NCBI GenBank assembly: GCA_937926025.1
Contig: CALANQ010000142.1
Span: 1 to 11,112 of the forward strand
Reading direction: 5' to 3'
DNA: 11,112 bases
DNA from: an uncultured Acidimicrobiales bacterium
Lineage (GTDB): Bacteria > Actinomycetota > Acidimicrobiia > Acidimicrobiales > Iamiaceae
Shown here: positions 1 to 7,000 of the stretch, in pieces
Layout: the number at the start of each line of letters is the position of its first letter
Position numbering within the stretch: position 1 is the first letter of the stretch
Notes under the pieces: generated by a model
Seen by the model: only the letters and a program-made list of their open reading frames with translations
Databases searched by the model: none
Told to the model about the DNA's origin: nothing
Position numbers and translations under genes: made by a program

Positions 1-99
1 GAACCGGGCGACCTCGGCCTCCACCAGGCGCACCTTCACGGGGGGCGGGACCGCCGCCGCCAGGCGCCGTCGGGCGCGTGGAACCACCGTCGCGGTCAT
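1..99 (-). CDS. 5' end of a divergent gene, product unknown (partial)
   Basis: On the minus strand an ATG at 99-97 opens a reading frame of 33 codons that reaches the left window edge without a stop. The visible N-terminus is MTATVVPRARRRLAAAVPPP, followed by a more ordinary stretch rich in Val, Arg and Glu. It has no recognisable motif, so I assign no function. Support comes from its position: it is head-to-head with the carbamoyltransferase, has a TAGCCT -10-like hexamer about 27 bp upstream of the ATG, and would otherwise leave the left end empty. The ribosome binding site is weak (GGGAT a few bases before the ATG). In DNA this GC-rich an open frame of 33 codons can occur by chance, so this is a tentative call. 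Confidence 0.4.
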   Translation of the reverse strand, partial: MTATVVPRARRRLAAAVPPPVKVRLVEAEVARF

Positions 100-125
100 C
101 GCGAGATCCCGTCGTCCACGGCCGC

Positions 126-131
126 AGGCTA
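126..131 (-). promoter_or_regulatory. Possible -10 element of the divergent gene
   Basis: Read on the minus strand from 131 to 126 the sequence is TAGCCT, which fits the actinobacterial TAnnnT -10 pattern. It would start transcription near position 119, about 20 bases before the ATG at 99. No convincing -35 is seen: TTGGGC lies only 12 bases upstream. Weak call. Confidence 0.3.
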
Positions 132-194
132 CCCGCGCCGGCCGCCCAACCCCCCGGATCGCTCGAGGTGCGGCATGATGGTGCGCAACGAGGT

Positions 195-203
195 GGAGGG
201 GGA
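195..203 (+). promoter_or_regulatory. Ribosome binding site that favours the GTG start at 211
   Basis: The purine run GGAGGGGGA ends 7 bases before the GTG at 211 and is a good Shine-Dalgarno match. A competing site, GAGGTG at 165-170, sits before the ATG codons at 175 and 178. The GTG is preferred because the family usually begins only a few residues before the conserved VLGVSF-type strand, which here starts at the third codon after the GTG. Confidence 0.5.
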
Positions 204-210
204 CCGGTTG

Positions 211-1998
211 GTGCACGTACTCGGCGTGAGCTTCGATTACCACGACGCAGCGGCGGCACTGGTGTCCGATGGTGTGGTGGTGGCCGCAGCAGAGGAGGAG
301 CGCTTCACCCGCCGCAAGCACGAGAACGATCTCCCGGTCCACGCGATCGCCTCGTGCCTCGCCATCGCCGGCATCGGACCCGACGATCTCGATGCCGTCG
401 TCCTGCACGAGAAGCCGTTCGGAGTGGTCAGCCGCGTCCTCGCCGCCCGCCAGCGCCGCGGCCCCAAAGCGCTGTGGTCGTTCGCATCGGACCTTCCCGT
501 CCTGACCAAGCGAAACCTGATGGTGGGCTACCGGATCGAGAAGGCGCTTCGTTCGCTGGGGGCCCGGCGCGCCCCGCGGATTCGCTACGCGGAGCACCAC
601 CTGAGCCACGCCGCCGCGGCGTTCCACCCCTCGGGTCACGAGCGGGCCGCTGTGCTCACGGTGGACGGCATCGGCGAGTGGTCGACCGCGACGGTGGGCG
701 AGGGGGTGGGCACGCGGCTGGACCTGCTGGCCGAGCAGCGGTACCCGGATTCGCTCGGCCTGCTGTACACGCTGGCCACCGTCTGGTGCGGGTTCGCCGC
801 CAACGACGGCGAGTACAAGCTGATGGGCCTGGCCCCGTTCGGCGAACCGGTGTACCGGGACGCGCTGGCGGACGTCGTGGCGGTGGACGCCGACGGCTCG
901 GTCCGGGTCGATGCCCGTCTCGTCGACTGGTGGTCCGGCGGCGCCGTGCGGTCGCGCTCGCTGGCGTCGCTGTTCGGAGGGCCGCCGACACCGAGCGGCT
1001 CGCCGCCGACGCAGCGCGACGCGGACCTGGCCCGGTCGGTGCAGGAGGTCGTGGAGGAGGCCGTCCTCGCGATGGCCGGTCACGCCAAGCAGCTCACCGG
1101 GGCGGATGTCCTCTGCCTGGGGGGCGGGGTCGCCCTGAACTGCGTGGCGAACGGTCGGTTGCGCGGCACCGGGCTGTTCGATGACATCTGGGTCCAGCCG
1201 TCGCCCGGTGACGCAGGTTCGGCCCTCGGAGCGGCCCTCTGGTACACGCACGAGGTGGAGGGGGTGCCGAAGCCGCCGGTCGCCGCGGGTGGCGACGGCA
1301 TGTCCGGCGCCTTCCTCGGCCCGGCGTTCTCCGCAGAGGAGGTCGCAGGCTGGTTGCGGGCGCAGGGCGTCCCGCACCAACGGATCGGTGCCGGCGACCG
1401 CGAGGACGAGGTCACCCGGCGGCTCGCCGACGGCGATGTGGTCGGCTGGTTCCAAGGGCGGATGGAGTTCGGGCCCCGAGCCCTCGGCCACCGCTCGATC
1501 CTCGCCGACCCTCGGGGCGACCGCGTCCAGCGCGACCTGAACGTGCGGGTGAAGGGGCGCGAGTCGTTCCGCCCGTTCGCCCCGGCGGTGCTCTCCGACC
1601 AGGCCAGTGCCTGGTTCGACCTCGACGGCCCCTCGCCCTACATGCTGTTCACGTCCCAGGTCGCGGCCTCCCGGCGCGAGCCCGTCGATCGGGAGCCGGA
1701 AGCGTTCACGGACCGCGTCCAGGTGCGTCGGTCGCAGATCCCTGCCTGCACCCACATCGACGGCTCGGCGCGGGTGCAGACCGTCGACGGCGCAACGAAC
1801 CCCGAGTTCTGCGGCCTGCTGGAGGCGTGGAGCGACCGGACCGGGTGCCCGGTGCTGCTCAACACGTCCTTCAACGTCGCCGGTGAGCCCATCGTGTGCA
1901 CGCCGGAGGATGCCCTGGCCTCCGCCCGTCGCGCCGGGCTGGACCTGCTGGTCCTCGAGGACTGCCTGGTCGAGCTCGAGGGAACGGGGTCCCGATGA
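211..1998 (+). CDS. O-carbamoyltransferase, NodU/CmcH/TobZ family
   Basis: This cytosolic enzyme is predicted to use carbamoyl phosphate and ATP to form carbamoyl-adenylate and pass the carbamoyl group to a hydroxyl, usually on a sugar. It has 595 residues, about the usual family length. The N-terminal ASKHA/Kae1-like domain spans residues 1-340: AEEERFTRRKH at 27-37, the metal-binding HxxxH at H129/H133, D152 in VDG, GEYKLMGLAP at 200-209, LGGGVALN at 303-310, and D334 in PSPGDAGSALG. The H129-D152 spacing of 23 equals what I recall for TobZ ligands. The C-terminal YrdC-like domain covers about 380-595, with GWFQGRMEFGPRALGHRSIL at 412-431, the FRPFAP loop (R454) and LNTSFN near 550. Nothing essential appears missing, so I take it as active. 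The acceptor cannot be read from sequence; context suggests an envelope glycan. It is the first gene of a four-gene coupled operon. An alternative start is ATG 175, adding 12 residues. Confidence 0.93.
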   Translation: MHVLGVSFDYHDAAAALVSDGVVVAAAEEERFTRRKHENDLPVHAIASCLAIAGIGPDDLDAVVLHEKPFGVVSRVLAARQRRGPKALWSFASDLPVLTKRNLMVGYRIEKALRSLGARRAPRIRYAEHHLSHAAAAFHPSGHERAAVLTVDGIGEWSTATVGEGVGTRLDLLAEQRYPDSLGLLYTLATVWCGFAANDGEYKLMGLAPFGEPVYRDALADVVAVDADGSVRVDARLVDWWSGGAVRSRSLASLFGGPPTPSGSPPTQRDADLARSVQEVVEEAVLAMAGHAKQLTGADVLCLGGGVALNCVANGRLRGTGLFDDIWVQPSPGDAGSALGAALWYTHEVEGVPKPPVAAGGDGMSGAFLGPAFSAEEVAGWLRAQGVPHQRIGAGDREDEVTRRLADGDVVGWFQGRMEFGPRALGHRSILADPRGDRVQRDLNVRVKGRESFRPFAPAVLSDQASAWFDLDGPSPYMLFTSQVAASRREPVDREPEAFTDRVQVRRSQIPACTHIDGSARVQTVDGATNPEFCGLLEAWSDRTGCPVLLNTSFNVAGEPIVCTPEDALASARRAGLDLLVLEDCLVELEGTGSR

Positions 1999-3866
1999 CC
2001 GCACTGCTCGATGCCGAGGCGCCTGAGGGGACCCGCCCGCCGGGGTCGTGGGACCAGGCCCCGGGAGTCCCACCGGGCGAGCCGGGGCGGCTCGTGCGCG
2101 ACCTGCTGGCGATCCTCATCGCGGTCACCGGTCCGTTCCTGCGGACCATGGAGATCGTCCAGTCGGAGTGGGTCGTCCGGTCGTTCCCCGTCGGGGTGGT
2201 GGGCTCGATCGCCGTGGTGGTGGTGGGCCGGATCCCCACCCGCTGGTGGCTCCGACTACTCATCGCGCTGGGGGCGGGTGGCGTGGCTGCGGCGTGCGGC
2301 GGCCGGTCGCCGGGTCTGTGGCTCGTCGGCACGATCCTCCTCGCCACCTGGGTGGTCCGGGGCTTCCCGCCGGTTCCCGGTCTGCCCGAGGGGCACGACG
2401 GTGCCATCCCACCGGTGATCGTGCTCCAGATCCTGGCCACCATCCGCGGGCGCCAGACGCTGGCCGTGGCAGCACCGCTGGTCCTGACCGCCATCGGCTT
2501 CGTGGTGGCGTTGGTCGTGTGCTCGCTCGGCGACCGCTTCCAAGGCCCGGTGGACCGCTTCAGCCGAGCGGTGGGCAGCGCCGTTTCCCGCGTGTGCTTC
2601 CTGGCGCTCGGGGTGTTCGTGGTCATCCTGCCGTGGGTCGCGCACCGCATCTTCCGGATCGACCCCCTCGCCGCACCTCGGTCGGCCTCTGGGGCCACCG
2701 CCTGGATCGAGCGCGGCCGGCGCGATCTGCAACCGGCCAGCCCGTGGGCGGCGGACCCGGCGGTCCTCCGGCCGACCCTCTGGTTCCGGGTGCGCCAGAT
2801 CGTGGCCGTTCCGGTCGTGCTGGTGGCGGCAATCCTCGCGTTCGCCGCGATCCCCACCAAGGGCTTCGAGGACGAGACGAAGGGACCCACCTACCACGCG
2901 CCGACCGTCTTCGAGGATTCTCCCTGGTCCCAGGACTACGAGCAGGACATCAACTGGTACATGACGATCGGGTTCGATCCGACGCGCAACCCTCGGCTGC
3001 GGGACGCGCACTCCCGCTACGTCAACGTCGTCGACGGGGCGCGGACCAGCTGGACGCCGGCCGCGTGCGACTGCCGGCGGCTGGTCGTCTGGGTCTACGG
3101 CGGGTCCACCACCTTCGGGATCGGCCAGCGCGACGAGCACACGATCCCCTCAGAGCTCGCCCGGCTCGCATCGGAGGACGGCATCGCCATCGACGTGGTC
3201 AACCGCGGCGTCCCCGGTGACCTGCACTGGATGGAGGCGAACCGGTTCGCATGGGACATCGCCGTGAACGATCCACCGGACCTGGTGGTGTTCTACGACG
3301 GCATCAACGAGATGATGGCGGCCTTCCAGGCCCAGGACACGGGCCGATCGACCTCGATGACGGCGCCCATCGACCCCACCATGGAGAAGCTCGGCGACCG
3401 TGACCTGGCCCAGTTCGGCTACCAGGGCTCCAACCCCGCCGATGGTCCCGCCGACGCTGCGGTGGACCCGCCCAAGGCGCTCCCCACGGTGGAAGCCGAG
3501 GAGTTCGGGGCGATGGCGGCGAAGCGCTACGAGGCATCCCGAACGGCGAGTCGGGCGCTCGCGGAGGCCGAGGGGGTTCCCGTGGCGTGGTTCTGGCAGC
3601 CATCGCTCTACACCCGGACCCACAAGGTGGAGGGGGAGCCCGACGACGATCCGGCGGGTGACGAGTTCAACGAGGCCATCTGGGCGTCGGCTCGGGATCA
3701 CCTCGCCGACGACGTCGTCGATCTGACGCCGACCCTGGAGGATCGAGACGTCGGCGTGTTCTTCGACGGCATGCACACCAACGAGCTCGGGTCGCGCCTG
3801 GTGGCCGAGGGGATGTACCGATCCCTGCGGGACCAGCTGCGCGCCCTCGTGGAGGAGCAGCCGTGA
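1995..3866 (+). CDS. Membrane-anchored SGNH/GDSL-like hydrolase
   Basis: A 623-residue protein with two parts. Residues 31-286 hold about six to seven hydrophobic segments (approximately 66-80, 88-101, 107-122, 139-150, 155-177, 196-216 and 266-286). Residues 290-623 form an SGNH hydrolase domain: block I GGSTTFG with nucleophile Ser371; block II Gly405 in NRGVPGD; block III Asn438 in DGINEM; block V D591-x-x-H594 in FFDGMHTNELG. All four catalytic blocks are present. Such domains hydrolyse or transfer ester-linked groups, often O-acetyl groups on carbohydrates; the substrate here is unknown. The domain may face outside the membrane if the segment count is odd. The start ATG overlaps the stop of the carbamoyltransferase (ATGA), with GAGGGA about 11 bases upstream. 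The N-terminal membrane module is homologous to residues 494-690 of the fusion protein two genes downstream. Confidence 0.88.
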   Translation: MTALLDAEAPEGTRPPGSWDQAPGVPPGEPGRLVRDLLAILIAVTGPFLRTMEIVQSEWVVRSFPVGVVGSIAVVVVGRIPTRWWLRLLIALGAGGVAAACGGRSPGLWLVGTILLATWVVRGFPPVPGLPEGHDGAIPPVIVLQILATIRGRQTLAVAAPLVLTAIGFVVALVVCSLGDRFQGPVDRFSRAVGSAVSRVCFLALGVFVVILPWVAHRIFRIDPLAAPRSASGATAWIERGRRDLQPASPWAADPAVLRPTLWFRVRQIVAVPVVLVAAILAFAAIPTKGFEDETKGPTYHAPTVFEDSPWSQDYEQDINWYMTIGFDPTRNPRLRDAHSRYVNVVDGARTSWTPAACDCRRLVVWVYGGSTTFGIGQRDEHTIPSELARLASEDGIAIDVVNRGVPGDLHWMEANRFAWDIAVNDPPDLVVFYDGINEMMAAFQAQDTGRSTSMTAPIDPTMEKLGDRDLAQFGYQGSNPADGPADAAVDPPKALPTVEAEEFGAMAAKRYEASRTASRALAEAEGVPVAWFWQPSLYTRTHKVEGEPDDDPAGDEFNEAIWASARDHLADDVVDLTPTLEDRDVGVFFDGMHTNELGSRLVAEGMYRSLRDQLRALVEEQP

Positions 3867-4030
3867 TCCTGCTCCGCCACGTGAGCCGACTCATCGCCAA
3901 CCTGGTGGCCTTCGGCGTGGCGACGCGCCGCTCGAGCCTGATCATCGCCGTGCTGATCGGCCTGGTGTTCGTCGTCTTGGCATCGGCCGCCACGGTGGCG
4001 GCACCCGTCGTCCTCTATCCGTTCGGATGA
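3863..4030 (+). CDS. Small single-pass membrane protein, DUF5989-like (55 aa)
   Basis: This is a 55-codon gene starting with GTG that overlaps the SGNH stop codon (GTGA), and its own TGA overlaps the next start (ATGA). A strong GGAGGAG at 3851-3857 sits 5 bases before the GTG. The protein has an amphipathic N-terminus with Arg and His, the turn ATRRSS, and then one long hydrophobic segment (about 26-50) ending in APVVLYPFG. The size, the Arg-rich turn before a C-terminal helix, and the AP...Y.F ending match what I recall of DUF5989, a family of unknown function often found beside carbamoyltransferase and SGNH genes. That assignment is from memory, not a search. It may act as a small membrane subunit or anchor for its neighbours (inference). 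Double translational coupling and the strong ribosome binding site make it a real gene. Confidence 0.82.
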   Translation: MILLRHVSRLIANLVAFGVATRRSSLIIAVLIGLVFVVLASAATVAAPVVLYPFG

Positions 4031-7000
4031 GACGCCCCGGGGATCCGGGGAACGAGGCGGAACCGATCGGGAGCGAGGCCGACCGGCGCGTGCTGGTGTC
4101 GGTCTGCGACGTCGCGCACGAAGCCATCGTCGCGGTCGAGAGCGGCGGGACGCTCGCGGTCGCCGCTTCGGGGGTCCGGTCGGGTCCGCCTGCGGGTTTC
4201 GCCCGGTCCGCCCTCGAGCGGTGCACCTCGGAGCGCCCGGAGGTGCTGGCTGATGCCGACCTGCTGGTGCTGGTCGATGAGCGCCCAGGGCCCGGCTCGG
4301 CCTTCGCGGATGCGGTCGAGCGTGGCGCCGCCGCCGCGGGACGGGCCGTCTGGGGGCTTCCCACTGCGGTGGAGTGGGCGGTGCTCGGCCATCGTCGGAT
4401 CGCGGAGTCGCTGGGGCCGGTCGGGTCGGTCCCCGCCATCTGCACGCTGGACCACCGGCGGGCGCATGCCGCGGCGGTCCTGTTGGGGCCCGACGCACCC
4501 GACGGTGCGCTGATCCTGGCGTGGACCCGTCGCGGGCTGGAGGCCACCACCTGGGGTCGGGAGGACGGGGTGCCCGTGGCAGGCGGTCGGGTCGCGGTCA
4601 CCGGACTGGGGGAGCTGTGGCGGGAGATGGCGTGGTGGTGCGGAACCGACCTGCCCGGGGTGCTTGACCTGGCGGACGGGGCGACGTCGTCCGAGGCTCT
4701 GGCCTCGATGGTCGTGGTGGCCGACGACGGCGCGGTGTCAGATCCCGCTGGCCCGTTCCGTCGGTGGCGTTCGTCCCGTCGGCGCCGGGAGGTGGTGGAA
4801 CAGCTCGGGTGCGCTCCCGTCGCCAGCGGAGCGGAGCCGTCCGAGCGTCACCGGGCACTCGCCGCCTCCTTCGCCGACCTGGCGAGGCTCGCCCTGGTCC
4901 GCCAGGCCGAGCGCGCCGGTGCCGACCTGACCGCCGGGTCGGTGGCGGTGGTCGGGGACCTGCCTGTGGGGCGCTACGACGGGGTGCCGGACACGGCGTC
5001 GGCCGTCGAGGTCCGCCTGCGGCCGGCGTGCGAGATGGCGGAGGTGGCCGGAGGAGCCGCTCGCTGGGCGGCTGCGGTCGGCGCGGCGGCGCCGTGGCGC
5101 GCCCGCAGGCGCCTCCGGACCACGCGCGCTGGCGAGCCTGCTCGGGTCGGGGACGCGCCGCTGGGCGTCCCGCGAGATCGAGGGGTGCGCTGGGCCCTGC
5201 TGCTCGTCCTCGCCGCGTCCATGCTCCCCATCGCGCGCAGCTGGCCGCCGCGTGCCTTGGAGTGGGCCCCCCGGGTCGTCGGCGTCACCGCCCTGGCGGT
5301 GGCCGCCGTCTTGCTGCCCGGCCTCGTCCGACGGGACCGGCGGGTCCTGATGGCCGTTCCGGCGCTGGTGGCGGGGTACCTGGCGGTGGACGCGGCCGGG
5401 CCCGTGGCCGGCCCGGCGACGGGCGCCTGGCTGGCGGTCGGTGGGGTGCTGGCGGCGTGGGCGGTGTGGGCCGACCCGCCGGATCGCCTTCGGGCCACGA
5501 TGCCGGGTCTGGTCCCGGCGACGATCCTGACGGCGCTCGGACCCTTCGTGCGGGCCTTCAGCACCGCGGGCGATCAGTGGGCGGTGCGCTCGACGCTGGT
5601 TGTGCTGGTCGCCCTCGGGGCACAGGTGGGGCTCGGTCGGCGGGGTCCCGTCCGGTCCCCGGTGGTCCTCGCGTCGGGGGCGGGGGTGGCGGCGGGCCTG
5701 GTGGGGGGCCGGACGGCCGGGGTGTGGATCGCCCTGGGTGTGGTCACCGCAGCCTGGCTGGTGCGCGACTTCCCACCGTGGCCGGGGATCGGTCCCCATC
5801 CCGCCCCGGGGCGCCGCGCGGCCTGGCCGGTGGTGGTGCCGCTCGTGGTCGCGGCGGCTTGGACGGGGGCCTCCGCCGGAGCGACCGCCCTGCCCGTAGG
5901 GCTGGCGGGGCTCGGCCTCGTGGCGGTGGCGGTGTGCGCCTGTCGACCGGAGATCGACCAGCGCCTGTCGCCACGGCGCCGGGGGGCTCGTCACGCCGCG
6001 CTGGTGCTGCTGGGTGCGGCGCCCGCTGCCGTCGGCTGGGTCGCCCGCCGGGCCCGGTGGTGGTCCCCGGCCCGTGCCGACGAGGGCCGGGGTGCCACCC
6101 AGGCTCCTGCTGCCGACGACCTCGGGGCGGACCCAGCGGGTCCGGCCCGCGGGTGGGCGTGGGGTGCCTGGGCCGTCGTCGCCGTGGCGGTCGTGACCAT
6201 CGTCCAGGTCGCCAGCAGCTGGAACCCGATGGCCATCGGCCCGTGGTGGTCGCAGGACCGGTTGCTCTCGGCGTGGGTGCAGTACGACGGGCACAGCTAC
6301 TTGACCATCGCCACGGACGGGTACCAGGAGCCGTTCGGCCGGTACCCGATCGTCGCCTGGTTCCCGGGCTATCCGGTCCTCATCCGCGTGGTGGCGGCGG
6401 TCTTCGGGATCGATCCGGGCCTGGCCGGGTTCCTGGTGACCCTCGGCGCGGGGGCGGTGGCCGCCCGTTGTTTGTGGGGCTGGTCCTCGACGCTGGTCCG
6501 AGGCCAGCAGGCGCGCCGGCTCGGCCTGCTGGTGGCGCTCCTCAGCCCCTTCGCGGCCTACCTCTACGGTGCGGTCTACGCCGATGCGGTGTTCCTCGCC
6601 TGCACGATCGGCGCGTTCTGGCTGCTGGAGCGCCGGCACCTGCTGCTCGCCGGCGTCGTCGCTGCGGGTGCCACCGCCACGCGCCCGCTGGGGATGGCCG
6701 TGGTCCTCGGCCTGTTGGCGGTGGCGTTCGAACGGGAGGGAGTGGTCCGGCAGGACCCGGGGGCGACCGGGCTGGCCGCCCGCTTCGCGATCCCGACCAG
6801 CGTTGACCGCTCCCGGGCGAGCGCCCGGCTCCTCGGGCCGCTGGTGGGCATGGGCGGGCTCGCTGCCTACATGCTGTACACCCGGATCCGCTTCGGGTCG
6901 GCACTGCTCTTCCTCGATGTGCAGGCGGACTGGGCGCACGGACCCGCCGCCGGCGCCACGTCCTGGCTCAAGTTCGACACCGTGGGCTACCTCGTGTCCC

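Noticed and set aside
174..179. CATGAT as a -10 element for the carbamoyltransferase operon
   Set aside because: It resembles TATAAT only partly, has no -35 at the right distance, and overlaps the alternative ATG codons, so it cannot be separated from chance.
78..1184. Plus-strand open frame of 368 codons overlapping the carbamoyltransferase
   Set aside because: It is an out-of-frame Arg/Gly/Pro-rich shadow; the carbamoyltransferase frame holds all the conserved motifs.
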